38,672 nt of DNA from Nostoc sp. UCD121 (GTDB lineage Bacteria > Cyanobacteriota > Cyanobacteriia > Cyanobacteriales > Nostocaceae): assembly GCF_014222285.1 (NCBI RefSeq), contig NZ_JACKZS010000056.1:1-38672 (forward strand), read 5' to 3'. The translations under genes were made by a program, and so were the position numbers. A model generated the notes under the pieces. The model had not been told where the DNA came from and ran no database searches. It saw only the letters and a program-made list of their open reading frames with translations. The first letter of the stretch is position 1, and each line of letters opens with the position of its first letter. This document shows positions 26,453-35,473 of this stretch, in pieces.

Positions 26453-27094
26453 ATGCAACCTCGTAAACCCCAGCAAATTGCTCGTGAATTGGCGCTTTTA
26501 AGCCTTAGCCAATTGCCAGTCAACCCAAAAAAATTAGATACATTACCAGACGATCAACTAGTATCCAAATTGGTGCTAGGAGCAGTACGCACCCTGACTT
26601 CAGAAGTGCAAGATACCCTGGATAATGCCGCAGGTGAACTGCAACGCAGTAACGATCGCCTTTTAAGTAGCCAAACTCGTGCTTCTGACCTCAATTCTGC
26701 CAGAACAATGCTTCAAGAAGCGATCGCCTGCACCCAGACAGCAATCAATCAATTGGGTACAGCAGTTGATTTCCCCGAATTGATTCAACTAGCTAATCAG
26801 GATAAAGGAGTTCGTAATTACGCTAAAGAGCTTGTGATTACCGTCAACGAAAATCGACACATTATAGATGAACTCCTTTCTACTGCCTTAGTGGATTGGC
26901 AAGTAACTCGCCTCGCCCAAATTGACCGCGATATCCTGCAAATCGCTGTGGCAGAAATGAAATTCTTAGGAGTTCCAGACAGCATCGCCATCAACGAAGC
27001 TGTGGAGCTAGCCAAACGCTACAGTGGAGACGACGGTCATCGATTTATTAATGGTGTTTTGCGCCGAGTCACTGAGCAGAAAAAAACAGCATAG
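26453..27094 (+). CDS. nusB: Transcription antitermination factor NusB
   Basis: An all-helical RNA-binding protein of 213 residues that, with NusE (S10), binds boxA RNA to support rRNA antitermination. It begins MQPRKPQQIARELALLSLSQ, where the usual Arg-rich start of NusB is present. The C-terminal half holds the diagnostic VTRLAQIDRDILQIAVAEM, GVPDSIAINEAVELAKRY and HRFINGVLRRV. It is longer than E. coli NusB (139) because of an insertion of about 60 residues after the first helix, as is usual in cyanobacteria. The ATG at 26453 fits the family start. Confidence 0.96.
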   Translation: MQPRKPQQIARELALLSLSQLPVNPKKLDTLPDDQLVSKLVLGAVRTLTSEVQDTLDNAAGELQRSNDRLLSSQTRASDLNSARTMLQEAIACTQTAINQLGTAVDFPELIQLANQDKGVRNYAKELVITVNENRHIIDELLSTALVDWQVTRLAQIDRDILQIAVAEMKFLGVPDSIAINEAVELAKRYSGDDGHRFINGVLRRVTEQKKTA

Positions 27095-27129
27095 TAACAC
27101 TGCCTAATTCATATACTGCTATGGAGAAA

Positions 27130-27235
27130 AGTCTGTAGCCGCTTCTGCGGCTTCCTCCGAGCGAAACTTTTACCTTGGCGCTAGCTCTCCTTTGGAAGAA
27201 GGGGAGACGCTGCGCGAACCGAAGGAAACTGATTC
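27130..27235. repeat. GC-rich dispersed repeat between nusB and ftsY
   Basis: AGCCGC (27137-27142) pairs with GCGGCT (27147-27152) to make a small hairpin soon after nusB. A GC-rich block including GGGGAGACGCTGCGCGAAC follows, a phrase I recognise as frequent in Nostoc intergenic repeats. Short TAACTTATAACT-type direct repeats follow at about 27310-27341. Confidence 0.45.
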
Positions 27236-27354
27236 TCCTGAAACTAGCTATGAAAGGTGAGGATAACCGGGAAGTTTTCACCCCAAGAAAAAGTGCAAAG
27301 TTAAATTAAACTCATAACTTATAACTTATAACTCATATAACTAATACTGCTGCA

Positions 27355-28998
27355 ATGGTTTTTAATTGGTTCCGCCGTCAATATAACGATTCCTCTGATA
27401 CTCCCTCTGATAAAAAACAGGAAGAAACTACTCCTGCACAAGAACCCCAAGCAGAGCCAGCCGAAACCTCAACTGCTGAAACTGCACCAGACACAACGGC
27501 AGACTTGTTGGCGTTTGCTAAAGCTGCCTACAAAAATATTCAGCAAAAACAACAGGTTGAGGTAGTAGAAACCCCGCCTGATTCAGAAAATGCCTTAGCA
27601 GAAACTGAAGCTGTAGAAACGGCAATTGCGGAAATTACTGAATCAGAAACAACTAAGGAACCTGTTAGTACAACCCTAGGAACAGCACAGTCAGAAATTA
27701 TCCAAACTGCTACTGAGGAAGAAAATACAGAAGATTCCTCAGTAGTTGCAATTGCTGAAGAGCCAGATGTCGAAAGCCCAGAAATAACCACAAACGAAAT
27801 TGAACAAACCCCCACACCAGAGGCAACGCAGCCAACAGCACCAGCTAATTTATCCTTCTTAGAACGGGCGGCGGCAGAACGGCAAGCAAAACTAGATCAA
27901 TTAATAGCCACCGCCATTGAAGTTCCAGAACCGGAGGTATTACAGCCAGTAGCTGCAACCTCAGAGATAGGAGAGGAAATTCCCGGACTGGTATTTGATG
28001 ATGGGTTTGTCTGGTCAGCGAAAGTTTTAGCGGCTCAAGGTAGAAACCCAGAAGACGTTTCGATTGAAGAAATAACCTGGCTGAAAAAGCTCCGGCAAGG
28101 GTTAGACAAAACTCGCCGGAGTATTCTCAACCAACTGAAGGCGATCGTTGGTCAAGGGCCGCTTAACCAAGCTGCTGTGACGGAAATTGAAGCATTACTC
28201 CTGCAAGCCGATGTGGGTGTAGAGGCGACAGACTTTATTATTAATGCTCTACAAACAAAACTTCGAGAAGAAGTTACTGCACCGGAAGAAGCGATCGCTT
28301 ATCTGAAAAAAATTCTCCGGGATATGCTGGATGCACCAAGCAAAGCATCCCACAAAACTAGCTTTACCCCAGAAAAAGAAACCTTGAACATTTGGTTAAT
28401 CACTGGGGTGAATGGTGCCGGGAAAACCACCACCATTGGCAAAATTGCCCATTTAGGGCAAAAATCTGGCTATAAATGTTTGATTGGGGCAGCAGACACC
28501 TTCCGCGCCGCCGCCGTGGAACAGGTGAAGGTTTGGGGTAGTAGAAGTGGTGTAGAAGTAATTGCCAATCCTGGAAAAAATACAGATCCGGCAGCAGTTG
28601 TATTTGATGCGATCGCAGCCGCCCAATCCCGGCAAACAGAATTACTTCTGGTAGACACTGCTGGACGACTACAAAACAAGAAAAACTTAATGGACGAACT
28701 CGGTAAAATCCGGCGAATTATCGACAAAAAAGCTCCAAATGCCAAAGTGGAATCGCTGTTGGTTCTAGATGCTACTTTAGGTCAAAATGGACTACGACAA
28801 GCCGAAGTTTTCTCCCAAGCGGCCCAACTGAGTGGCGTTGTCTTAACCAAACTAGATGGCACTGCTAAAGGCGGCGTTGCCCTTGCCGTTGTGCAACAGC
28901 TAGGTTTACCGATTCGCTTTATTGGTGCTGGTGAAGGAATTGAAGACTTACGACCCTTTTCGAGCTATGAGTTTGTCGAAGCTCTCTTGAGTGGCTAA
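27355..28998 (+). CDS. ftsY: Signal recognition particle receptor FtsY
   Basis: The membrane-associated SRP receptor GTPase of 547 residues, guiding ribosome-SRP complexes to the Sec translocon or thylakoid insertion machinery. The N-terminal ~190 residues are acidic, rich in Glu, Thr and Pro (the A domain). A helical N domain (about 230-330, with LKKLRQGLDKTRRSILNQL) follows. The G domain has GVNGAGKTTTIGKIAHLG at 351-368, DTFRAAAVEQ, LLVDTAGRLQNK, TKLDGTAKGG and the closing GIEDLRPFSSYEFVEALL. The acidic domain is somewhat longer than in many bacteria, and length there varies freely. ATG 27355 follows nusB by 260 bp. Confidence 0.97.
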   Translation: MVFNWFRRQYNDSSDTPSDKKQEETTPAQEPQAEPAETSTAETAPDTTADLLAFAKAAYKNIQQKQQVEVVETPPDSENALAETEAVETAIAEITESETTKEPVSTTLGTAQSEIIQTATEEENTEDSSVVAIAEEPDVESPEITTNEIEQTPTPEATQPTAPANLSFLERAAAERQAKLDQLIATAIEVPEPEVLQPVAATSEIGEEIPGLVFDDGFVWSAKVLAAQGRNPEDVSIEEITWLKKLRQGLDKTRRSILNQLKAIVGQGPLNQAAVTEIEALLLQADVGVEATDFIINALQTKLREEVTAPEEAIAYLKKILRDMLDAPSKASHKTSFTPEKETLNIWLITGVNGAGKTTTIGKIAHLGQKSGYKCLIGAADTFRAAAVEQVKVWGSRSGVEVIANPGKNTDPAAVVFDAIAAAQSRQTELLLVDTAGRLQNKKNLMDELGKIRRIIDKKAPNAKVESLLVLDATLGQNGLRQAEVFSQAAQLSGVVLTKLDGTAKGGVALAVVQQLGLPIRFIGAGEGIEDLRPFSSYEFVEALLSG

Positions 28999-29173
28999 TA
29001 GAAAAATTGGGAGTTAAAAATTTTTATTGACAAACTGAGAAATTTAGGGATAACTGAATCTGGTATTATCACTGGAACTAACTAAAAACAGTTAAAATCC
29101 TAAAATCATAAATTTGTCACAATAAATGGGTGACTTTTGCTAAAATCTCAAGCTAATGAACTTTTTCACCCCC

Positions 29174-29264
29174 AGGGCTTACGCAAAATACCTCTCAAAC
29201 TCTTATTTCTCTGTGTTCTCTGTGCCTCTGTGGTTAGATTTTCCGTTACCTGTGCGTAAGTCCT
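29174..29264. repeat. AGGRCTTACGCA inverted-repeat element
   Basis: AGGGCTTACGCA at 29174-29185 is an inverted copy of TGCGTAAGTCCT at 29253-29264, with one mismatch over 12 bp. The 91-bp unit has an interior with CTCTGTGTTCTCTGTGCC and CTCTGTGGTTAGA, a pattern I recognise as a very common Nostoc intergenic repeat. No target duplication was clear. Confidence 0.65.
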
Positions 29265-29912
29265 AACCCCTTTGAAGGCTTTTTAAGTGGATTAGCAAGA
29301 CATTTATTTGCTACACACAAAAGCTCGTAAACTTACATTTTGTAGAAACTTACAGGGTAAACAAAATAGTCACTCCCACAAATACAAATATTGTGGTGTG
29401 CGATGGACAGCAATCTGAACGGTGAGTAGTAAGTTAGAGAGCCAACGCGGGTGAGTCAAAGACTGCGGTATTTTCCCTCCGCAGTTAACTCATATTAGCT
29501 ATGGCAACTTGTACTGCTGTCAAAGAAGCAAGCTAAAGCTATGCGTAGCATCACCAACAGGCGAAGCGACTGCATTAACAAGTCGGGAGAACTGCACGCT
29601 GCACGTAACCTTAAAAGTTAGATTACGAGCGTCAGATATTTGCCCAATGCTTGCCAAAAAGACGGCTTCCGACCATCAGAAATTCGGAAAATCGTCCACT
29701 GTGGACTCAAAAAGCGAATTTAGTGTAAGTAAGCTGTTTCAACACTCCCAGGTGTATTTTCAGCTACTACTTGCGAAAGAATCTACAAATATTTTTGTAG
29801 TAAATCGAGAGATTTAAATTCTGATGATCAAACGACAACATTGTTTCTGGCTTTTGACTTAAAGTTTTGGGAGGAGATTTTTTCTAGATTTAGTATCATC
29901 CTTGGCGATTAT

Positions 29913-30086
29913 CAGGGTAATTATGGTATACAGATTAAGTATTTAAAGACTTATTTACATATTCTCAGCTTTAGGAATGAATGTAAGTATGTTTTTACCA
30001 AACTAAGCTCAGTTTGAGCGCTTATGGAGGTTTTTGCTCAAAAGACTTCTAATTTCCTAGTTTTCTATACCCAAACAATTACCCTG
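29913..30086. repeat. CAGGGTAATT inverted pair, 174-bp span
   Basis: CAGGGTAATTATGGTATA (29913-29930) is mirrored by TATACCCAAACAATTACCCTG (30066-30086). The outer 10 bp (CAGGGTAATT) are perfect, and an inner GGTATA matches after a 3-base length difference. The interior has no coding capacity. It may be a small non-autonomous element. Confidence 0.4.
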
Positions 30087-30538
30087 AAAGCGTTATAAAT
30101 TATTCTTTGAATAAAGTATTTTTCTGACTTTAGGGATATGCTTTGGGAATTAAGTTATGAAAAAAGGAAAAGATTTCTGAACTATCACCAAAACCATAGT
30201 GCTTCTCGTTTTGATGCAATACACTTTGATCTTTCTTCAAAAAGGGTATGGTGTACACACTTCTTTCTACAAGGCTCCGGGTTAGGTGCATATTCCATAC
30301 AATTGAGAACATAATAGTAATTTTTACGGGTTAGATTTTGACTAAAAATACATGATTTTAAATGACTAAGATTCCATCAAAAATATAATAAGCAAATAAA
30401 ATACTGATAAAAGTTGCCTGTTACGTCTTTATACTCTTGCTAAAGTGACAAGTCTTGTCTAAATATGGTTTAGCAATACGAAAGCCAAAAAGCTTATAAG
30501 TAATCTAAAATCTGCCAATATAAAGTGCAATAGTACCT

Positions 30539-31930
30539 GTGCCTGTGTCTCAACTGCCCTCTCAACCCACTGACAACAATAGTAGTGCCGCGACGGATGT
30601 CACCCCAGTCGTGGCACTCAAAGAACTCGTGGCAAGGTTGCACCGGGAACAGAACAAAATTCAAGATTTGCTCAGTTCTTTAGGATTTGCCCTGAGAAGT
30701 TTCAATAATTTGAATCAGTTTTTGGAACTGATTCCGCTAATGGCAACAAGAGTGACAGATGCAGACGGCAGCGCCCTGTTTCTCTACAAACCTAATGGTC
30801 AAGTCAGGTTAGAACAGTTACATTGGCAAGATAGTGGACAGCGTAAGAATATCCGTAAAGCGCTAGAAATAGCCAGCAGTCAAATCACACTTTTGCCAAA
30901 TACTGCCCCTCTAGCGAATGCGACGGGGATTTTAGATGACCAGATGCATCGCTATTTGGGGCCAGATGTACAAATCTTTGGTACGGCGATTCTGGTAAAG
31001 CATACAGAAAGGGGATGGCTCTATGTATTGAGCCGCGATCCAGAATATAGTTGGACAGAGACTAGGCAAAAGTTAGTTAGGTTAGTGGCAGACCAAACAG
31101 CAGTAGCGATCGAAAACGATGAACTAGCTGTAGAACTCAGAAAAAAAGAACGCTTAGACCAAGAACTAGAAATTGGTGCAGAAATTCAACGGCGACTTCT
31201 ACCACGTCAATGTCCCACAATCCCTGGTGCAGTCCTAGCGGCCCGTTGTAAACCTGCAAATCGTGTCGGCGGTGACTACTACGACTTTATTGCTACCAAT
31301 CAGAATAAAATTCGGTCTAAGACTAAAGGCGACACCGAGACTGGTCGCTGGGGTTTGGTTATTGGAGATGTCATGGGCAAAGGTGTCCCTGCTGGGCTGA
31401 TTATGACGATGATGCGAGGAATGTTAAGGGGAGAAGTGCTACACGGGAATTCCCCAGCAAAAATTCTGCAAAACTTAAATAGAGTTATGTATGCCGATTT
31501 GGAAAATTCTCACCGTTTCGTAACACTATTTTATTCAGAATATAATCCTCACAGTAGAATTTTGTCTTATAGCAATGCGGCACACAATCCTCCCTTGTGG
31601 TGGCACGCAGCCACGAAAACTGTCAGCCGTTTAGATACTTTAGGAATGCTAATCGGTTTGGATGCTAACAGCCAATATGAAGATGCTCAGGTACAGTTAG
31701 AGCCTGGGGATACCATTATTTACTATACAGATGGCTTGACCGATGCGGCGGCAGCTGGTGGCGATCGCTTCGATGAAGAGAATTTTGTCACTGGCTTCAA
31801 TACGGCTTGCAAGTACTGTAATGGGCCAGAGGAGATTGTGGATTATCTATTTGACCAAGTTCAGCAATTCATTGGTGATGATAAGCAAAACACTGATGAT
31901 ATGACACTAGTTGTTCTGCAAATTTTATAG
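30539..31930 (+). CDS. GAF domain PP2C/SpoIIE-type serine phosphatase
   Basis: A 463-residue signalling phosphatase. A short Ser/Thr-rich start and helix lead into a GAF-like sensor domain at about residues 45-205 (LIPLMATRVTDADGSALFLY, RLVADQTAVAIENDELAVEL). A helical linker KKERLDQELEIGAEIQRRLL precedes the PP2C/SpoIIE domain at about 220-463, with the metal motifs RVGGDYYDF, GLVIGDVMGKGVPAGLIM, YSNAAHNPPLWW, IYYTDGLTDAA and NTDDMTLVVLQ. Enzymes like this dephosphorylate anti-sigma-factor antagonists, but no partner gene is next to it here. The start is GTG 30539; GTG 30545 two codons later is equally possible. Confidence 0.92.
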   Translation: MPVSQLPSQPTDNNSSAATDVTPVVALKELVARLHREQNKIQDLLSSLGFALRSFNNLNQFLELIPLMATRVTDADGSALFLYKPNGQVRLEQLHWQDSGQRKNIRKALEIASSQITLLPNTAPLANATGILDDQMHRYLGPDVQIFGTAILVKHTERGWLYVLSRDPEYSWTETRQKLVRLVADQTAVAIENDELAVELRKKERLDQELEIGAEIQRRLLPRQCPTIPGAVLAARCKPANRVGGDYYDFIATNQNKIRSKTKGDTETGRWGLVIGDVMGKGVPAGLIMTMMRGMLRGEVLHGNSPAKILQNLNRVMYADLENSHRFVTLFYSEYNPHSRILSYSNAAHNPPLWWHAATKTVSRLDTLGMLIGLDANSQYEDAQVQLEPGDTIIYYTDGLTDAAAAGGDRFDEENFVTGFNTACKYCNGPEEIVDYLFDQVQQFIGDDKQNTDDMTLVVLQIL

Positions 31931-32506
31931 TCATTAACCATTTTTCCTGGTCAAGTCATGAATAAATACCTAATTTTATGACAACTGGTTATGACAACTG
32001 GATATTTACCACGCCAAATTTAATTTTTAATTTATTTTTTCTTTAAATTTCCATAGCGATCGCTCAAATAATCGCAAATTAACCTTTTTTCAGGACTTGT
32101 TTGTATTTAGTCATTAGGATAATACATAAAAAATGATCCTTAGAATACATTTCTGTTTAAGCAAAAACTATATATTTTGCACATCTAGCACAGTAGGAAA
32201 CGTCAAGGGGGAGAGCAGGTAAAAGGTAAAATGTACAAGGCAAAAAGTAAATTTACTTCTTCATTTTTGCTTTTTTATATCCTTGTCACGCAAGCATTTA
32301 GCCTGTTCCCTCTTGGCGTTTTAATTTTTCTTTTCTCCGCCGTAGCAAGTTCACAACAGTTACGACGGAGTTTTGCTTTCTTTGTTTCTTAGGTCTAAAC
32401 TTGGCCGTTTTCAACTTACTTGGTCTTTAAGTTGCTAACCTTAATTTAATCATTTGTCAAGAAATTTCTAAAAAGATTTTAGTTGAAAAATTCCGAATTA
32501 AAATAG
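31931..32506. other. Intergenic region with tandem repeat and a terminator-like hairpin
   Basis: A 13-bp unit TTATGACAACTGG is perfectly duplicated at 31976-31988 and 31989-32001. A GGTAAAAGGTAAAATG repeat block is at about 32219-32235, and an inverted A/T-rich pair AAGTAAATTTACTT lies at about 32246-32259. A hairpin followed by a T-rich tail is at 32335-32390. The two flanking genes converge here. Confidence 0.5.
32335..32390 (+). terminator. Hairpin with T-rich tail
   Basis: CTCCGCCGTA (32335-32344) pairs with TACGACGGAG (32361-32370), 9 of 10 positions with one C-A mismatch, then TTTTGCTTTCTTTGTTTC follows. It lies about 400 bp after the phosphatase gene, which is far for a simple terminator. 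It could close a small RNA or a long 3' UTR. Confidence 0.4.
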
Positions 32507-33790
32507 CTATTCTTGCGCTCCAGCTTTTTGCAGACTCCGCACTACATTTTTATAACCATTAAATTCTGCAATCATCAAAGCAGTATAACCACCACGGTTT
32601 TTTAAATTCACATCTGCCCCAGCTTGGAGTAATAACTGCACAATTTCGCCATAACCTGCTGAGGCAGCCCACATCAATGGTGTTGCCCTCGCTGAGTCTT
32701 GAAAATTCACATCTGCCCCCTTTGCCAGCAGCAAATGTATGATCTCTGTGTGCTTGCGTTCGGTTGCTTTAATTAAAGCAGTTTTGCCATCATCCCCCAG
32801 AGTGTTGGCATCAGCACCATAGTCTAACAACACTTTCACTGTTTGGGTGTGTCCTTGTGATACAGCCAACGTCAAAGGTACTTCACCAAGATTTTTCCCA
32901 TTAATATCTGCCCCAAAACACAGTAGGGCCTCGACAATTTTGCTATGTCCCTGCAATGCTGCTACAAGCAGTGGCGTATCACCTAGACGGTTCCTAATTT
33001 GGACATCTGCACCCCTGTTAAGTAATACTTGCACGACATCAATGTAGCCTTCCACAACGGCAAGATGTAGGGCAGTTTCACCATCTTGGTCTTGGAGATT
33101 AATTTCAGCACCTCGATCTAGTAAAGCTGCTGCGATCGCACTATGTCCCCCTGCTGCTGCTGCCAATAATGCAGTTCCAGCATCAGCGTTTTTCGCATTC
33201 ACATCAGCCCCCGCAGCTAGCAGTGCTTCCACAACCTCCAGATGCCCCAAGTCTGCGGCTAATGTTAAGAGTGTCTCACCCTCTTGATCTGGGATATTGA
33301 CATCAACACCAGTTTGGAGAATTGCTTGTAAAATTTCTATGTTTCCCTGCTTAATGGCTAGTTTCAAGGCAGTATCATCATCTTTATCAGCAATATTAAC
33401 CTTTGCACCAGCAGCCAATAAGACTCGTACTACATCGATATGACCTTTGAGGACTGCGGCCATTAAAGCTGTGCTGCCATCTTCATTAGTGGCATTGACA
33501 TCAGCACCTTTGGATACTAAAAGTTTCAAAATGTCAAGTTGTTTGGCACTAGCTGCTAACATCAAAGCCGTCAAACCATACAGTTTTCTGGGTAAGTTGA
33601 TATTTGCCCCAGCATCTAGGAGCGATCGCACAATTTCGGTGTAGCCTAAATTGGCAGCAAACATTAACGCCGTAGTGCCTTGGCTATCGCACGCATCTAC
33701 CCTCGCACCAGCAGCCAGTAGCGCACATAGCCCCTTGATATCACCACTTTTAGCAGCTTTTAGCAGCAAAGTATCGTTGTTTTCAGTCAT
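32507..33790 (-). CDS. Ankyrin repeat protein (13 repeats)
   Basis: A 427-residue protein built almost wholly of 13 consecutive ankyrin repeats, each close to 33 residues. The pattern is TALMxAAxxGHxxIVxxLLxAGADVNxxDxDG, from about residue 6 to the end, with one repeat of 34 and one of 32 residues. Examples are ETALHLAVVEGYIDVVQVLL and ATPLMWAASAGYGEIVQLLL. There is no signal peptide or membrane segment and no other domain, so it is presumably a cytoplasmic protein-binding scaffold with unknown partner. I start it at 33790 because GGGA lies nine bases before that ATG and MTENNDTLLLKAAKSG begins repeat 1. An ATG at 33865 would add 25 residues with no visible structure. Confidence 0.93.
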   Translation of the reverse strand: MTENNDTLLLKAAKSGDIKGLCALLAAGARVDACDSQGTTALMFAANLGYTEIVRSLLDAGANINLPRKLYGLTALMLAASAKQLDILKLLVSKGADVNATNEDGSTALMAAVLKGHIDVVRVLLAAGAKVNIADKDDDTALKLAIKQGNIEILQAILQTGVDVNIPDQEGETLLTLAADLGHLEVVEALLAAGADVNAKNADAGTALLAAAAGGHSAIAAALLDRGAEINLQDQDGETALHLAVVEGYIDVVQVLLNRGADVQIRNRLGDTPLLVAALQGHSKIVEALLCFGADINGKNLGEVPLTLAVSQGHTQTVKVLLDYGADANTLGDDGKTALIKATERKHTEIIHLLLAKGADVNFQDSARATPLMWAASAGYGEIVQLLLQAGADVNLKNRGGYTALMIAEFNGYKNVVRSLQKAGAQE

Positions 33791-33877
33791 GAATGAGATC
33801 CCACACAGGGGTTTTGTTCGTCTACCCTCAAAACTCAGTCTGAGATTGTTTATGCACTTTGGCAAGAGGGTTATGCA

Positions 33878-33911
33878 ATTAAAAATTGAAAATTAAAAAT
33901 TAAAAATTAAG
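33878..33911. repeat. AAAAATT heptamer tandem repeat
   Basis: TTAAAAA/AAAATTG-type heptamers recur in tandem over 33878-33911 between the divergent ankyrin and DUF4079 genes. Such heptamer STRRs are common in Anabaena/Nostoc. No function is evident. Confidence 0.6.
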
Positions 33912-34087
33912 AAACGCAGCCTTGGCAAGCATTTTATCTATTGATTGGATGCAAATTAAAGGTAAGGGAGGCTTAACTCTTGTCTTCTCTGCTCATCCCT
34001 TAGACTCTTTTAATTTGTGCAACTTGAAGCACAGAGAATAGAGTTATGCTAATTTTTATGAAGATTTAATAATTAGGCGAGAACACT

Positions 34088-34558
34088 ATGAGCTTGGAAC
34101 TTTCTGCGTCGGTGAAATATTGGCTGAATTTCTTCCATCCGGTGCTGATGTGGGCGCTATTAGTACTCTCAATTTATGCTGCCTACTTGGGGCTGCAATT
34201 ACAGCGTACCAGAAATGCTCAGGGCGAAGAAAAGAAAGAACTGATTAAAGGTAGATATAACGTCAGACACTACCAAATCGGGTCTATACTCTTAGGTTTG
34301 ATGGTAGCAGGTGCAATTGGAGGGATGGGTGTCACTTACATCAATAATGGCAAGTTATTTGTCGGCCCTCACCTGCTGGCAGGATTGGGTATGACGGGTC
34401 TGATTGCATTTTCTGCTGCTTTGTCCCCTTATATGCAGAAAGGGGCAAACTGGGCACGCGCAACCCATATTTTGCTAAATTTCACGCTTTTGGGACTTTT
34501 TGCTTGGCAGGCTGTTACTGGCGTACAAATTGTCCAAAGAATTCTTACTAAAGCTTAG
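34088..34558 (+). CDS. DUF4079 family membrane protein
   Basis: A 156-residue protein with four predicted membrane helices: around 16-34 (FFHPVLMWALLVLSIYAAY), 66-85 (GSILLGLMVAGAIGGMGVTY), 96-114 (HLLAGLGMTGLIAFSAALS) and 127-147 (HILLNFTLLGLFAWQAVTG). Conserved histidines in the helices (FFHP, RHYQIG, PHLLAG, ATHILL) are typical of the DUF4079 family of cyanobacteria and chloroplasts. They suggest a possible heme-binding, cytochrome b561-like fold. That reading is inferred; the function is unknown. It is convergent with the next gene. Confidence 0.87.
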   Translation: MSLELSASVKYWLNFFHPVLMWALLVLSIYAAYLGLQLQRTRNAQGEEKKELIKGRYNVRHYQIGSILLGLMVAGAIGGMGVTYINNGKLFVGPHLLAGLGMTGLIAFSAALSPYMQKGANWARATHILLNFTLLGLFAWQAVTGVQIVQRILTKA

Positions 34559-34614
34559 TCATTTGTCATTTGTCCTTTGTCATTTGTCATTAGTGTATGA
34601 GAAATGACAAAGGA
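34558..34614. terminator. TTTGTCA heptamer repeats with a 13-bp perfect hairpin
   Basis: Heptamers TTTGTCA repeat over 34558-34591. TCCTTTGTCATTT (34573-34585) pairs perfectly with AAATGACAAAGGA (34602-34614) around a 16-nt loop. It lies between two convergent genes, so it may end transcription from both sides while being built from a Nostoc STRR. Confidence 0.6.
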
Positions 34615-34622
34615 TTGTTAAA

Positions 34623-35294
34623 TCAGTGCTTTTGTTTAGAATTAACAGCAAGGGGTATTGCTAAAGATTTCTGAAAATCTTGCTGAACTTTGCGGGTTAA
34701 ACGACGAGAAACTTGGCGGACGATTTGGTTAAGTAAGCGATCGCCTGTAGATTGAATTATAGACTTGGGTAATCGCTGAATAAACCGGGGAAAGTGCAAA
34801 TCAACTACTAAATCTAATTCCCATTCAACTCTCGTCACCTCACCGCTACTGCAAGCATCGTTTTCTATTAGCTGTAGAGATGCCCGATAATCTACGTCAT
34901 AACCAGGCGATTGGTAATCAGGAATGGGGATTGTACGGATGCGGTAAATACCCTCCTCTGGGGGCAACAATTCTAAACCAATTTTCGGTTCTACTTCATA
35001 ACCGAAAGCACCAAAACGACCAATTACTAGAGCGTAACCATTTTCCCCAAGTAATTGCACTTTCATGGGTTCAGCACAACGAGAAAACCATAAGGCGTGA
35101 GTATTAAGATACTCAGCAACCTTCTCTGCTGGGGCAGGCATTTCCATAAAATCTTGATAACGACCATAAAATTTTGTGATCGTCGCTACATTTATGTCTG
35201 TTAATGTGTCCTTCGCTTGTTCTTGGTTGGACGCTACAGGTAAAACTGCTTCTGTTATTTCCCAGGATTTATATTCGCCTTGTTTTGAAAGCAT
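34623..35294 (-). CDS. DUF1997 family protein
   Basis: A 223-residue soluble protein of the DUF1997 family, found in cyanobacteria and plants. Visible features are FYGRYQDFMEMPAPAEKVAE near residue 38, suggesting a START/polyketide cyclase-like beta sheet fold, then VQLLGENGYALVIGRFGAFG, VEPKIGLELLPPEEGIYRI and VEWELDLVVDLHFPRFIQRL. The C-terminus is basic and helical. Function is not known; lipid or pigment binding is only a guess from the fold. No other domain is seen, and the ATG at 35294 is the likely start. Confidence 0.85.
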   Translation of the reverse strand: MLSKQGEYKSWEITEAVLPVASNQEQAKDTLTDINVATITKFYGRYQDFMEMPAPAEKVAEYLNTHALWFSRCAEPMKVQLLGENGYALVIGRFGAFGYEVEPKIGLELLPPEEGIYRIRTIPIPDYQSPGYDVDYRASLQLIENDACSSGEVTRVEWELDLVVDLHFPRFIQRLPKSIIQSTGDRLLNQIVRQVSRRLTRKVQQDFQKSLAIPLAVNSKQKH

Positions 35295-35473
35295 AAATGC
35301 ATTACTGTATATTTTGGCGTTCTGTCTATACTAATAATTCCCCACGTGCTTGGGTCATTTCACACTAATATCTCATTTTGACCAAAACCTCATTAATCTG
35401 CCATCAACTCCATAGAATTACTAAAATAAAGAATTAAACAAGCACACAATAGTTTCCCAGGATAGCATTTCTC

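Larger units (their letters stand above)
28999..30538. other. 1.5-kb gene-poor region with several inverted-repeat elements
   Basis: No gene I trust lies in these 1540 bp. Visible structures are an inverted-repeat element at 29174-29264, a 7-bp GC-rich hairpin ACTGCGG/CCGCAGT at 29462-29485, a 7-bp hairpin at 29783-29800 and a second inverted pair at 29913-30086. There is also a GGTGTACACAC motif near 30249 resembling the ends of the MITE at 8663. Open frames at 29509-29817 (+) and 30130-30312 (-) look non-coding. An unannotated small RNA is possible but not shown. Confidence 0.45.

Noticed and set aside
29509..29817. A 102-codon plus-strand frame between ftsY and the phosphatase gene
   Set aside because: Its first half overlaps repeat-like DNA (ATGCGTAGCATCACC, AGGCGAAGCGA), and the peptide has no protein-like motif.
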